From a virus, in IMG/VR virus record IMGVR_UViG_3300006923_002034, positions 1 through 47,344 of that record: a DNA stretch of 47,344 bases. The stretch is one strand, 5' to 3'. The position numbers and the translations under genes are program-made. Numbering within the stretch: position 1 is the stretch's first letter; every line of letters begins with the position of its first letter. Shown here piece by piece: positions 17,092-26,130 of this stretch. The notes beneath the pieces are model-generated. The model was given only the letters and a program-made list of their open reading frames with translations, did no database searches and was not told the origin of the DNA.

Positions 17092-17540
17092 TGGAGATTC
17101 TTAAGTACCCCCATGAGGCGTTGTGTAAGGTATGCACACCCGTGGATATCGTGACGCCGCAGCTAAAAGAACAACTCAGCGAAATGCTGGCGTTGATGTA
17201 CAAGTTCGACGGTGTCGGGCTTGCCGGTTCCCAGGTAGGCATACTTCAGCGAGTGTTGGTAATGAACAGCACCGCTGATCCTGCAAATACGAATGATGAG
17301 TATGTGCTCATCAATCCAATTATCTACCGTAACTTTGGTGGTGTATCTCGACAACGTGAAGGTTGTCTGAGCATGCCTGGTGTTGGTGCTTCAGTCACAC
17401 GCTCGAAGAAGGTTAGGTTCGAGGCGTGGACGCTGGAGGGCAAACTTATACAGAAAACGTGGTCTGGTATGAAAGCCAGAGTACTTCAACACGAGCTCGA
17501 GCATTTGAACGGAATTACGATAATTGACCATGCTAAATAA
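17091..17540 (+). CDS. def: Peptide deformylase
   Basis: Removes the formyl group from N-terminal methionine of new bacterial-type proteins. All three family motifs are present: GVGLAGSQ at 41-48 (canonical GxGLAAxQ, one Ala to Gly change), EGCLS at 90-94 with the metal-binding Cys92, and QHELEH at 133-138 with the two His ligands and catalytic Glu. At 149 residues it is shorter than host enzymes (usually 165-190) and lacks the C-terminal helix, as is common for phage-encoded deformylases. Phage copies may help translation of phage proteins late in infection. The ATG overlaps the previous stop (TAATG). Confidence 0.93.
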   Translation: MEILKYPHEALCKVCTPVDIVTPQLKEQLSEMLALMYKFDGVGLAGSQVGILQRVLVMNSTADPANTNDEYVLINPIIYRNFGGVSRQREGCLSMPGVGASVTRSKKVRFEAWTLEGKLIQKTWSGMKARVLQHELEHLNGITIIDHAK

Positions 17541-18282
17541 GGCAGCTATGGCCCGGCGTATCGGGGCTATCAAACCAGATACGGTTCTTAAGTACAACGC
17601 CTACTGGGGACCACTCACCGCCCAAACACCTGAACAATGTCGCGACAGGTGGATATTCGCGTTACTCTCTGGCCAGACTGGATGGCGGCAGAACGTAGAA
17701 TCCTACCTCAGCGTCACATCTATCCCGTGGGAGACCAAAGCACAGTTGCGTACCATACTTGAAGCAACGCGCTGCGGGCTCTACACGGCTAAGACTAAAG
17801 GTATCTGGCATGTGATGGAGTTATATCGCAAAGGCCGTGCGGACCGTATCTTGATGCACCCCGCAGAGGCAGGGTGGGTTGAGCCGCGGGAGGGCGACAC
17901 GCCCGGTAAACCCCGCTGGGTGGAGTGGCGTGACAAATTAGTCAGCCTGATCGACTTTAACGGGAAGGATATCCTACCGCATGTCGGGCATAAGATCGCG
18001 GCATTTGCCCACGAGCTTTGTTTCCCAATGGACTGCAAGGTTGCTGCTGTGGATACCCACGTGGCGAGCTGGTATGGGGTGGACGTCAACAAGACGTCGA
18101 TGACACCGACACTCTACCACGCACTCGAGGAGCATTGGGTGGCTACGTGTGATCGTCATAACTACCCCCCTGCTATGGTTCGCCACATCCTGTGGGACCA
18201 GATACAGGGGTTTGAGGATACACGGTACTGGGCTCATGTATTTGAGCAGGCACCTGTTGAAACGGGAGCCGTTGTGGGCTAG
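17530..18282 (+). CDS. HhH-GPD DNA glycosylase-like protein
   Basis: 250 residues. The signature is LPHVGHKIAAFAHELC (helix-hairpin-helix, residues 149-164, with Lys155 at the lyase position of endonuclease III) and AAVDTHVASWYG (Asp175, the catalytic Asp). Endonuclease III-type enzymes remove damaged bases and nick the strand. The usual C-terminal iron-sulfur Cys cluster is absent, and the N-terminal ~90 residues are not the usual endonuclease III start, so the substrate could differ (8-oxoguanine or a modified base). The ATG lies inside the end of the deformylase gene; a TTG two codons earlier is less likely. Confidence 0.65.
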   Translation: MLNKAAMARRIGAIKPDTVLKYNAYWGPLTAQTPEQCRDRWIFALLSGQTGWRQNVESYLSVTSIPWETKAQLRTILEATRCGLYTAKTKGIWHVMELYRKGRADRILMHPAEAGWVEPREGDTPGKPRWVEWRDKLVSLIDFNGKDILPHVGHKIAAFAHELCFPMDCKVAAVDTHVASWYGVDVNKTSMTPTLYHALEEHWVATCDRHNYPPAMVRHILWDQIQGFEDTRYWAHVFEQAPVETGAVVG

Positions 18283-18292
18283 GATTATTCGT

Positions 18293-18853
18293 ATGAATGA
18301 TCCAACCCCCAAAAAACACCGTCCGTCGTTTCAACTCCGCCGTAAAGAAGCTCGGGCAGGGCAACGCGACCCGTACTACAATCCCGAGCGGGACCTTGCC
18401 CATATTGGGCCCTTTATCGTTAAGGGTGCAATGCAGGCAATGGAGACCGAGCAGTGGGAACCCTGGCTCGCACAGTTCTGCGAAGAACAGGGAATCACGT
18501 ATGACAGCATCATCGAGAGCGACGCTCCGTTGATGCTAGCTAAGGCATTGAATCTTATCATTGGCAGCGATCACCCGCCTGCCGCGATGAAAGAGGTTGG
18601 TTTCGATCAACTACCTGGTGCCATGCAGCTTCTCTTTTATGGTCGCTTAGGTCAGGTGCTCCTGGCCGCTACATGGTCTGCGGTTAAGGACGTAAGTCGT
18701 CCAGACTCAGACCCCCCTGCGGCTATCACTGAGTTGCTTGACGATATGCAAACAATACTTGAAGAATTTTCAGCAGAGCAACCACATGGCGATAAACCCC
18801 ATGACCATCCCCTCGGTGACGGGACGGCGTGCGAGGAGCCCGGGCCAGTTTAA
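18293..18853 (+). CDS. Hypothetical protein, 186 aa
   Basis: Unrecognised. Basic N-terminus (TPKKHRPSFQLRRKEARAGQRD), helical middle, and a disordered C-terminus rich in His, Asp and Pro. The ATG has AGGATT upstream; a longer in-frame extension would run back into the glycosylase gene and is not needed. Confidence 0.7.
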   Translation: MNDPTPKKHRPSFQLRRKEARAGQRDPYYNPERDLAHIGPFIVKGAMQAMETEQWEPWLAQFCEEQGITYDSIIESDAPLMLAKALNLIIGSDHPPAAMKEVGFDQLPGAMQLLFYGRLGQVLLAATWSAVKDVSRPDSDPPAAITELLDDMQTILEEFSAEQPHGDKPHDHPLGDGTACEEPGPV

Positions 18854-18920
18854 TCTGGCCGCAACGACAGAGACTTGTCGATACATAACCCTGGATAGGC
18901 GGCTTCAGCTGCTTTCAATC

Positions 18921-19739
18921 ATGTCTGCACATTGGTTTCAACAGTTTGCTGGTCGATTCGGATTCCCGCACAATTACACGTGTATCGATCTGGAGACTAA
19001 TGGCGTTAAGCCTACATCCAGCCAGATTTGCTCAATAGGTCATACCATCGTACGTGATGGTGTGCCCATTGAGACCAAGGAGGTCTACCTCAACTGGCCT
19101 GACTTCCCAGACATCGATCATCTCGCATTTCAGCGAGACTTAAACAATGCCGAGCGGGGCATGGCCGCGCAAGGTAAGCCGTTCCACCACACATGGGACA
19201 GGTTGCAGTCGCAGGGGCGTCCACCGATGGATGTCCTCACAGAGTATCTCGAAATGTTCGAGGCCATGGAAGGTCGTCGTGAGGTCGTAGTGGCCCACAA
19301 TGGCTTCCGCTTCGATATCGAACTACTCCAGGCTCATTTCCACAACTGGCTAGATATTCCCTTTGTCTTCGATAGTGCACTGGTGTACGACACTGGTATT
19401 GCGGAGAAAGCTAGTCAGCTTGATGAGGATGATGACCCACTGCCATTGGTGGGCGAGACCATGCAGCAGTTTGCATGGCGTATTGGCGCCTTACGTCGTC
19501 GCGGGGTCTACTGGGCCCTGGATCGTCATTGTGACGAGAAGTACCGCTTGTTCGAGAAGGCCAGCACCGCTATTGACCAGGCCCACAGTGCCGGTACCGA
19601 TAGCCTTGTCTTGGCCTATCTAGTGGAGGAGCACAAGAAACTTGCTGGGGTTGCCCCGCATGTTAACTTGGATGCTGCCGGCCAAACGCTACCTGTAACA
19701 CCATTAAACATCCAACAGGATGTTGATCCCTCTGCATAG
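18921..19739 (+). CDS. DEDDh 3'-5' exonuclease (DnaQ-like)
   Basis: Exonuclease of the epsilon/RNase T fold. ExoI is TCIDLETNG (Asp23, Glu25), ExoII is VVAHNGFRFDIELL, and ExoIII is AHSAGTDSLV with the HxAxxD pattern that defines DEDDh. Acts on 3' ends of DNA or RNA with two metal ions. It could serve in repair, host DNA breakdown or RNA turnover; the polymerase has its own proofreading domain. The ATG at 18921 keeps the fold and avoids overlap with the previous gene. Upstream in-frame ATGs at 18738, 18786 and 18801 would add residues that look like out-of-frame translation of that gene. No start has a strong ribosome binding site. Confidence 0.82.
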   Translation: MSAHWFQQFAGRFGFPHNYTCIDLETNGVKPTSSQICSIGHTIVRDGVPIETKEVYLNWPDFPDIDHLAFQRDLNNAERGMAAQGKPFHHTWDRLQSQGRPPMDVLTEYLEMFEAMEGRREVVVAHNGFRFDIELLQAHFHNWLDIPFVFDSALVYDTGIAEKASQLDEDDDPLPLVGETMQQFAWRIGALRRRGVYWALDRHCDEKYRLFEKASTAIDQAHSAGTDSLVLAYLVEEHKKLAGVAPHVNLDAAGQTLPVTPLNIQQDVDPSA

Positions 19740-19758
19740 TTCTATGGAAGGAAACCCA

Positions 19759-20526
19759 ATGACAGACACTACTACGCCACCGGTACGTTCGGTGGCAAAC
19801 AACCCTACAGCTCCTGCTGGTGGCGCCCCGGCGACATTCGAGGAGCTGCGTACCGCGTTATCTACTACTTATCAGGCGGTACTGGCGGATCACCAGCGGG
19901 CAATCGCTTCTATGGAGCGGTTATCCGTGCCAGTTGCAGCGATTTTATCGTTGCCGGCTACCAGTGCAGTTGTGCAGACTGTACTACCTGGTATGGAAGA
20001 GGAAGATGAAGAAGACTGTACGCCACCAGCGTCACGGCGAGTATACTCGCGTGCGATTACCGCTTTATGGGAAGAGCATACGCAGCGTATTCCTGCTGCT
20101 TTGCGTTTTGTCCAGGCGTGCAAGCGTGCCGGTGCTGATGTGCATGGCTGCGAACGGCATACGTATCCCACTGCGGCTGCTATAAAGTGCGTCCACTTTC
20201 TTCGGCCGTTATTTAACGCAAATAGTCTTTATTTTAGTCGCGTAATGCAGGTTACTCGCGACGCGTGGGCCGATCAGGCGGACCGCCACCACGGCGGTAT
20301 ACTCAAAGCCGTGCATGCGGTGATTAATCTCCGGGGCACTGTGCAGCACACTGCTGCGATTACCCGTGTTTTGGCGACAAAAACGGCGAGTGAGTGGCTC
20401 GCAGTGGTTAAGGATTCTGACCGACAAACCGACGACGCACTGCGTGTCTTGTGGTTAACTGAGTGTCTTAGTGCCATTCCTAATTTTCAACTTGTAGCCT
20501 CGGCGGATGGCGATGCCCAAGCTTGA
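19759..20526 (+). CDS. Hypothetical protein, 255 aa
   Basis: Unrecognised. Low-complexity Thr/Pro/Ala N-terminus, then mostly helical. An acidic patch (GMEEEDEEDC) occurs near residue 88. AAGGAAA lies five bases before the chosen ATG, which excludes upstream in-frame starts inside the exonuclease gene. It overlaps the RuvC-like gene by 20 bases. Confidence 0.72.
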   Translation: MTDTTTPPVRSVANNPTAPAGGAPATFEELRTALSTTYQAVLADHQRAIASMERLSVPVAAILSLPATSAVVQTVLPGMEEEDEEDCTPPASRRVYSRAITALWEEHTQRIPAALRFVQACKRAGADVHGCERHTYPTAAAIKCVHFLRPLFNANSLYFSRVMQVTRDAWADQADRHHGGILKAVHAVINLRGTVQHTAAITRVLATKTASEWLAVVKDSDRQTDDALRVLWLTECLSAIPNFQLVASADGDAQA

Positions 20527-21130
20527 CCAATACACTTCCCCCGAAGACCTCGCTGCTGCCCTCACCGGGAAGCACCCAGATAAACGTCGTTTTCTCGGCG
20601 TGGACTTGGGCACCAACTGCGGGGTCGCCTGGGCTGACATCTCTAAGGATCAAACCTTAAAGACGTCAGTCCTGTTCGGTGGTCAGCTCGATCTAGGCGT
20701 TCTGCCATATGAGACTGGCCCCTTACGATTCATCAGGCTCAAGCAGTTCCTCAGCGTTCTGCAGCCTGATGTAATTGGCTATGAAGACGTGAAGTACACG
20801 CCTGGTGGTGAGTTTGGTAGGGCCCCTGTGGGTGTTATCATGTCTCGCGTATCTAAGTCTGCCGAGCTTCTCGGTGGGTTGAAGGTTATCATGTCCACCT
20901 GGGCCGAGGAGCACGGTATCCCCGTGCAGGCCCTAGGTATCGGGCAGATCAAGAAGTTTGCCACTGGCAAGGGTAATGCAGGTAAGGAGAAGATGATCGA
21001 GGCAGCTAACAAAGCCTACGGTCTGAAGCTCGAAACCGAGGACTACAAGTCCACTGGTGCCGACAACATCGCTGATGCGATGCATATCGTTGCCATGCTC
21101 ATCGAGGGCTATAAAGACGCGTTTAAGTAA
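20507..21130 (+). CDS. RuvC-like Holliday junction resolvase
   Basis: 207 residues with an RNase H-fold nuclease pattern: FLGVDLGTNCGVAW (first Asp, residue 33), IGYEDVKYTPG (Glu93), and ADNIADAMHI (Asp186, Asp190). The GIGQIKKFATGKGNAGKEKMIEA stretch (147-169) closely follows the RuvC block that precedes the last acidic residues. It would cut branched recombination intermediates made by the RecA-like protein or debranch DNA before packaging. Two ATGs (20507, 20513) are possible. Confidence 0.85.
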   Translation: MAMPKLDQYTSPEDLAAALTGKHPDKRRFLGVDLGTNCGVAWADISKDQTLKTSVLFGGQLDLGVLPYETGPLRFIRLKQFLSVLQPDVIGYEDVKYTPGGEFGRAPVGVIMSRVSKSAELLGGLKVIMSTWAEEHGIPVQALGIGQIKKFATGKGNAGKEKMIEAANKAYGLKLETEDYKSTGADNIADAMHIVAMLIEGYKDAFK

Positions 21131-21162
21131 TTTGATCCTGTGAACAAAATTGGAGGCCACTC

Positions 21163-21882
21163 TTGGCCAAGAAGGAAGCAATCTATATCGGTGCTACGAT
21201 CGTCGGTGCCGAGGACGCGGACAGCTATTTCGGACCTGTGAAGGTGCCGGGCAGCATGTCCAAGCAAGAGACGATCGACAGACACATCGCCAAGGTTGAG
21301 ACCGCAAGGGCGGGCCACGCTGGCGCTCAGGCACTAGGCTTCGCTGGAAGTCTGCTGCCAAATGATGATGCGTATGAGAATCACGCACACCGACCTATGG
21401 TTGGACTACTGGCGTCTGTATCAATCCTCGATAACGAGGGCGTGCAGATCTACCATCAGGCAGAGAAGGGGCAAGTGGCACGCGGTAAAGTCGCGCTGCC
21501 TTTGATCAATTACCTGCAAGAGGCACACCCTAAGCAGTTTGGGGACTCTCTACGTTTTGGCGATGCTGAGCCTAGTACTATCTTCTTCGGGTTCAACCTG
21601 AAGCAGATCTTCAGGATCGCGGCATTCGAGGTGCTTCGGCACAATATGGATAATGCCTACCCTGCTGCTGTGCCAGTGCGGCTGTGGCATAATCCTGCAG
21701 GCGTGTACGATGTCCTGGACGTCTTGCTGTCAGCTAATGACCAGCGGGACCTGGATTTGTACAGCCTGTTACGTTATTTTGATGTGAAGGAGAACGCGGA
21801 GTCCCTGTCGAAGAACTCCCTGCTGCAGGCTGAAGCAGCTATGCAGCTGGTAAAACGGGCACAACTGGTGCCTCGAGTCTGA
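21163..21882 (+). CDS. Hypothetical protein with TTG start, 239 aa
   Basis: Unrecognised soluble protein. The TTG start is preferred because TTGGAGG lies seven bases upstream and MAKKEAIYIGATIVG gives a natural N-terminus. Two helical segments near the C-terminus (DLYSLLRYFDVKENAESLSKNSLLQAEAAMQL). Monocistronic-looking: 32 bases after the resolvase and followed by a 150-base gap. Confidence 0.72.
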   Translation: MAKKEAIYIGATIVGAEDADSYFGPVKVPGSMSKQETIDRHIAKVETARAGHAGAQALGFAGSLLPNDDAYENHAHRPMVGLLASVSILDNEGVQIYHQAEKGQVARGKVALPLINYLQEAHPKQFGDSLRFGDAEPSTIFFGFNLKQIFRIAAFEVLRHNMDNAYPAAVPVRLWHNPAGVYDVLDVLLSANDQRDLDLYSLLRYFDVKENAESLSKNSLLQAEAAMQLVKRAQLVPRV

Positions 21883-21901
21883 TAGTTAATTCGCGTTCCT
21901 A

Positions 21902-21977
21902 GGCAAACCCGGTTGCCGGACACCCGACGCAACGAAGCCTGGTGGTCTCATAAGCCACCGGACCTGTGAGTTTTTTT
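21902..21977 (+). terminator. Possible weak terminator and small hairpin
   Basis: The gap 21883-22034 holds hairpin GGCAA/TTGCC (21902-21916) and a second stem CCTGGTGG / CCACCGG (21939-21961), followed ten bases later by a run of seven T (21971-21977). The spacing between stem and T-run is longer than usual, so termination is uncertain. No tRNA fold or ORF is visible in this gap. Confidence 0.35.
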
Positions 21978-22034
21978 GTGGATTTCTCACTAGGCGGGTG
22001 CAATTCCCTAAGGGTGTCTTTTAAGGAGATTACG

Positions 22035-22721
22035 ATGGATATCAAGCCACAAGGTAAGCTTTGGATTGATGGGCAAGAACATACGCCTGCCCCAATCCAG
22101 CGGTCTAAGTTCGCACTCAGCGAGATGGCTGACGACTGGCACTTCTTCAATCATGGTGCCATGTTTGCATACTGTGGTATGGCTTATCCTGAGGTTGACC
22201 CAGTCAGTGATTGGTTCGCCCAGCAAGAGAAGGGCACTGAGGTGCTCATGCAGCCATTTAAGACGCCAGTGTTCGAGGGCCTTGAGTCCCCGATACACGT
22301 GAGCGGGCTGATGTGGAACAACGTAATCTGTGCCGTACGTCATGAAGATTGGCCGTCACTCCTGGGTTTCCTGGGTGGCGTCGCTACGGTAGACAATGAC
22401 AAGGAGCTGTTCGCGCAGGTCTTCACGGGAGACATTCAGATTCAAGACCCCGTGTTGGTTGAGCGATACAGCGTTATGCGTCCCGGGATCCCACGTATCA
22501 CTGTCACAGTATTCTGTGCTGATACGAACAAGGATCGCTGGGAAGTGGTACCGCCGCACAATGATGCTGCGTTACCTTCGTTCAGACGAGTACAGCCCCG
22601 CCAGGAGCTCGTCGATATGGCGGAGGCTGTGCTGGGTGGTGACGCTTCTGCGTTACAACACAATAACCATCCTTCCATCCGGAAGGCATTAAACAAGCAT
22701 GTACAGGAAGGACCAGGATAG
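22035..22721 (+). CDS. Hypothetical protein, 228 aa
   Basis: Unrecognised. Soluble, aromatic-rich N-terminal third (WHFFNHGAMFAYCGMAYPEVDPVSDWF). AAGGAG eight bases before the ATG fixes the start. The stop overlaps the next gene's GTG. Confidence 0.75.
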   Translation: MDIKPQGKLWIDGQEHTPAPIQRSKFALSEMADDWHFFNHGAMFAYCGMAYPEVDPVSDWFAQQEKGTEVLMQPFKTPVFEGLESPIHVSGLMWNNVICAVRHEDWPSLLGFLGGVATVDNDKELFAQVFTGDIQIQDPVLVERYSVMRPGIPRITVTVFCADTNKDRWEVVPPHNDAALPSFRRVQPRQELVDMAEAVLGGDASALQHNNHPSIRKALNKHVQEGPG

Positions 22722-23101
22722 TGGATATCACAGTAAGCTTACCCACGGCTATCGAGGGTACTTGGAGTTTGGTGGCTGAGGACGGTACCGTGATGGCAAG
22801 CAGCGAGAAGCTGCATGGTGCCAAGCTGATCATCCAGCCAATTTTTTATGCTAACGCACAGGTGCAAACCATGGCTCGTGTTGCTGTTAAAGGCAACAAG
22901 GGCAGCGTTAACCGGCAAGCACTGAAAATCAGTGGTAACAAAGGCCTCGTGAAAGTCGAGAACAGTGACGCGGCACCTAAGCCGATCAGCTGCCCTTTTG
23001 ACAAGCAGGTCCCTGAAAAGAAAGACAAGGTGAAGAAAGATGAACGAACAGTCGGCATCGGAAGTAACGTCGGCACCAAGCCCGCAAACGCACAATCCTG
23101 A
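22721..23101 (+). CDS. Hypothetical protein, 126 aa
   Basis: Unrecognised. β-rich N-terminal ~50 residues (ITVSLPTAIEGTWSLVAEDG), then a Lys-rich disordered tail. GTG start shares bases with the previous TAG stop. Overlaps the next gene by 62 bases. Confidence 0.68.
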   Translation: MDITVSLPTAIEGTWSLVAEDGTVMASSEKLHGAKLIIQPIFYANAQVQTMARVAVKGNKGSVNRQALKISGNKGLVKVENSDAAPKPISCPFDKQVPEKKDKVKKDERTVGIGSNVGTKPANAQS

Positions 23102-23621
23102 TTGTACGCCTGCACAGGCTATCGCGATCACTAAGCGGATGAAGCATGTGTTTGATCTGGCCTACCAGCTCCTTAGCGGAGATCAGGTAGGGCAGATCTG
23201 GGTTGTGTATGGTGTGGCAGGTGGGCAACCACCTACCGTCGTGACACTCGAAACCAAAGATGATCTGTGTGACTTGATCAGTGAGTTGCGGGCTAAGCAT
23301 AATTCGCGAGCCCATGACGGTGATTACTACATCCACATCTTCTTCGGGCAGCGATGGCAGATCCAGAAAGGTCGTGAGTGGCAGCTCTATGATGGAGCAT
23401 CGCTTACACCTATCGTCGGTGGTCGTGTTGCTGAGCTCTTGGACGCTACTGGTGGGTTAGGCGATAACGTCGACATGGACGACATCGTCGCTACACCGAC
23501 AACACCAGCAGAGCCGGAGCCTGTAGATGAGCCGCCCGCAGCTGTCAGTCCTGCGGCGCCTATGCTTGGCGAAGAGCCAGAAGATGACGATGATCTCGAT
23601 GAAGATCCAGAGATCACGTAG
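23040..23621 (+). CDS. Hypothetical protein with acidic tail, 193 aa
   Basis: Unrecognised. A globular core of ~110 residues (MKHVFDLAYQLLSGDQVGQIW, YYIHIFFGQRWQIQKGREWQLY) is followed by a Pro/Ala/Glu/Asp-rich tail ending EEPEDDDDLDEDPEIT. Strongly acidic ends of this kind are seen in DNA mimics and in proteins that bind basic partners. AAGAAAG precedes the ATG. Followed by a terminator. Confidence 0.72.
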   Translation: MNEQSASEVTSAPSPQTHNPDCTPAQAIAITKRMKHVFDLAYQLLSGDQVGQIWVVYGVAGGQPPTVVTLETKDDLCDLISELRAKHNSRAHDGDYYIHIFFGQRWQIQKGREWQLYDGASLTPIVGGRVAELLDATGGLGDNVDMDDIVATPTTPAEPEPVDEPPAAVSPAAPMLGEEPEDDDDLDEDPEIT

Positions 23622-23653
23622 CGACTGAACACAGTACGTTAACAAGGCATTAT

Positions 23654-23686
23654 AAGGTGTTGGGCTTTTAGCTCAGCACCTTTTTT
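23654..23686 (+). terminator. Intrinsic terminator
   Basis: AAGGTGTTGGGC / GCTCAGCACC stem (with wobble pairs) and short TTTTA loop, followed by TTTTTTATT. Confidence 0.88.
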
Positions 23687-23718
23687 ATTGGCATCCCTCT
23701 AACTTAAGGAGAGGAGAT

Positions 23719-24006
23719 ATGTTGCACCTCCCGTTGGATTATCCTCGCGGTTTGGTACAGAAAACTCCACGATTCTCAGCAGATGGACAGACAGTGACAG
23801 TTACCTACGCGTATGTCTTCCCTGGGTGTCATGATTTGAGTATCCCACTCACGCCGGCACACCGTCCGCGTGAGCGGATGCCCAGGCTGATGTACCAAAG
23901 ACTTCGGGATCAGGGGGTCCTGCGATTTAAGCGGGACTACGATGTTGAGCACGGTCAAGGAAAGGCCATGACTCACAAACCTACGTTCGCTCTACAAGAG
24001 GTTTGA
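23719..24006 (+). CDS. Hypothetical protein, 95 aa
   Basis: Unrecognised small basic protein; contains RPRERMPRLMYQRLRDQG. GGAGAGGAG lies upstream of the ATG. First gene of a transcription unit after a terminator. Confidence 0.72.
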   Translation: MLHLPLDYPRGLVQKTPRFSADGQTVTVTYAYVFPGCHDLSIPLTPAHRPRERMPRLMYQRLRDQGVLRFKRDYDVEHGQGKAMTHKPTFALQEV

Positions 24007-24011
24007 AACTT

Positions 24012-25565
24012 ATGACGGAAGAAATCAGGACGCTCGTAATTGGTGGTCAGGAGGCCGCCGTACAGGTACGCGAAGCAGCCGTAGCCCCGGAAGAAACTTC
24101 CGTGGCAACATCGGTAGCTCAGTTCGCTGAGCAACTCTTCGTGACCTATAATCAAGGGATCGCATGGCCGAAGGACACGTTCTTCGGTAAAAGTGGTTCT
24201 GAAATTTTACAAGCCATAAGGCTGTTCGCCGAGAAGGTGAACTACGCGAGAGCACAGGCCAAAGAGCCAAGCCTCAACGCACTCGAACTCGAGACGGTTG
24301 TGGAGCAACAAAGTGCATCACTCGCGTTATCGCTGCAGAACCTATGCCGCTGGACTGTATTAGTCAGACTCGGCGTACGTAAGGTGCAGCGAGACCTACT
24401 AGGACTTGTATCAATGCTACCTATGCCCTCCCGGGGCTCGGTCAAGCTCAATCGTCCCGCCGACAGTGTTGGCCGGACACATTATGTTGTATCGCACTTA
24501 TTTGGCGCAAAGTTTCTCTGCCGCGGATATGCGTTACAGTTTAATGATGAGGGTGACTGGACCTTAGGTGGTGCTACCAACAACCGCTGGTTCAAAGACC
24601 TGTGGCTCACACCGGGCCTGCAGACTATCGACGCACTCACAGCGTCGAAGCGCAAGAAGCTTAGGCCGTCACATCGTAGTGACCTATCTAAGCGGGAACA
24701 GAAAGCTTTGGCACAGACGGTCACCAATTTCAAAGGTAAGGTCGAAGCCACACGTGCCGCTGCCGGGATCTCAGCAGAGAATTTCAGTGCAGCACACGGG
24801 GCTCGCCTTGACCTTGAGAATAAAGCGATCATGGTCGCTGCGTTGCAATCTGTACGGTCATTATTGGCCCAAGCTATCGTGTATCAGGAAGACAAGATAC
24901 TCGACGGCATTGCAGGCCGCTGTGGTGGAACTAAAGCTGACCTGCTGGACGACCCTAGCATTGCTGGGCGTGAGCAGGACTCAGTACAGCACCACCTCGC
25001 AAGACGCTACGAGGCTTATAAGCACTTCCGTCCTGTTGGGAATCTTGAGATGCCCAAGGGATATATGGTGTTTGCGGAGCATGGGGTTCCCGACCGAATC
25101 CCCGCGGAAAACAGGACTGAGCTGACCGGTGTGTCCGGTGTATGTGTCGGTGCTGATTATCTCGCAACCAGGTATGACGTGGGCTCGCTTAAACGCAACC
25201 CCTCGGCCCTACCTGAGGTCGAAGACCTAACCCCCTTAATCAATGTCTGCGGCGTAACTACGCTTAATGGCAAGCTCATTGATGATATGGACCTGGTCGT
25301 ACGTGGTGAGAGTGAAGAGACACCTGAGGGTGTCGATTACATGCGGTATGACGTAGCCGGGCAACCGTCTGCTGAGATGCCTCTAGCAGAGTTTCTTCGG
25401 AAGACATCGGTACGTTTCATACCGATGGTGGTTAACTTTCAACGACGAAGGCTCAACGCCGAAGACCTACAAGGCACCCGTGATGGGTTGTCTTGGGCGG
25501 TCTCATTTGACGACGTTAACGAAAGGTTTCGACCATGTCCGAAGAAGAAGAGGCAACCAAAGTAA
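24012..25565 (+). CDS. Hypothetical protein, 517 aa
   Basis: A large unknown protein. The N-terminal third is helical and rich in Ala/Glu; the middle has a basic stretch (SKRKKLRPSHRSDLSKREQK) and a predicted helix; the C-terminus is basic, ending CPKKKRQPK. No ATPase, nuclease or membrane motif found. The position before the structural genes would allow a virion or assembly role but does not prove it. ATG at 24012 has AGAGG upstream with good spacing; TTG at 24003 overlaps the previous stop. Confidence 0.72.
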   Translation: MTEEIRTLVIGGQEAAVQVREAAVAPEETSVATSVAQFAEQLFVTYNQGIAWPKDTFFGKSGSEILQAIRLFAEKVNYARAQAKEPSLNALELETVVEQQSASLALSLQNLCRWTVLVRLGVRKVQRDLLGLVSMLPMPSRGSVKLNRPADSVGRTHYVVSHLFGAKFLCRGYALQFNDEGDWTLGGATNNRWFKDLWLTPGLQTIDALTASKRKKLRPSHRSDLSKREQKALAQTVTNFKGKVEATRAAAGISAENFSAAHGARLDLENKAIMVAALQSVRSLLAQAIVYQEDKILDGIAGRCGGTKADLLDDPSIAGREQDSVQHHLARRYEAYKHFRPVGNLEMPKGYMVFAEHGVPDRIPAENRTELTGVSGVCVGADYLATRYDVGSLKRNPSALPEVEDLTPLINVCGVTTLNGKLIDDMDLVVRGESEETPEGVDYMRYDVAGQPSAEMPLAEFLRKTSVRFIPMVVNFQRRRLNAEDLQGTRDGLSWAVSFDDVNERFRPCPKKKRQPK

Positions 25566-25831
25566 TCGAGTACTTCGGTGACGAGGATGTCACTGTATGG
25601 CTGGAGGAGGCGAATGACGCTGCCCCGGTCATCTTCCCTTTATGGCCTGCTGACTTCCCTAAGTTTGTGCCCGTAGGCATGGACTTCGATGGGAATATGC
25701 AGGTGGCTTTAACCCGGCGAGCATTACTTGATGCCCGCCACCCCCACGTTCTGTGGTTTTGTCGTATTGACATTGCCGAGTTACTCGGTAACACGGACGC
25801 CCAGGCGTCTTGGTTTTCACAAGGAGGTTAG
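25535..25831 (+). CDS. Hypothetical protein, 98 aa
   Basis: Unrecognised acidic small protein starting MSEEEEATKVIEYFGDED. Overlaps the preceding gene by 31 bases. AAAGG precedes the ATG. The stop is four bases before the next ATG. Confidence 0.72.
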   Translation: MSEEEEATKVIEYFGDEDVTVWLEEANDAAPVIFPLWPADFPKFVPVGMDFDGNMQVALTRRALLDARHPHVLWFCRIDIAELLGNTDAQASWFSQGG

Positions 25832-25835
25832 CTTA

Positions 25836-26018
25836 ATGGAGTCGGACAACGATATAGCTCTCTTAGAGCTTCGCAATCAGCTTGCTAGTATTATGGATAC
25901 TAGCCATCCGAACTTCCTGCAGGAAGCACAGCTCGAACACGATATCCTCAAATTCGGGTTAACCGAAGAAGAGGTAGCAGCGATCGATCTGTCTAATACC
26001 GTCGCGGTTATGGGCTAG
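25836..26018 (+). CDS. Hypothetical protein, 60 aa
   Basis: Small acidic helical protein (IALLELRNQLASIMD, QLEHDILKFGLTEEE). AAGGAGG nine bases before the ATG at 25836 marks the start; the longer in-frame ORF reads through the previous gene. Followed by a terminator. Confidence 0.7.
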   Translation: MESDNDIALLELRNQLASIMDTSHPNFLQEAQLEHDILKFGLTEEEVAAIDLSNTVAVMG

Positions 26019-26048
26019 AATTTAGAAGCCCACCTAGTTAAACTCAAT

Positions 26049-26087
26049 CCCTGGGGCAGCATCTGCTGCCCTGGGGTTATTTTTTTA
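26049..26087 (+). terminator. Intrinsic terminator
   Basis: CCCTGGGGCAGC / GCTGCCCTGGGG stem with ATCT loop, then TTATTTTTTTA. Confidence 0.9.
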
Positions 26088-26130
26088 GCTCTTGTTGGCG
26101 GCAGTGCTGTCACGATAGACTGGGAGCCTA

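Noticed and set aside
18738-18920. Longer N-terminus for the DEDDh exonuclease
   Set aside because: Upstream ATGs would overlap the previous gene by 53-116 bases, have no ribosome binding site, and the extra residues do not resemble the fold.
24003-25565. TTG start for the 517-residue gene
   Set aside because: AGAGG is too close to TTG at 24003 but well placed for ATG at 24012.
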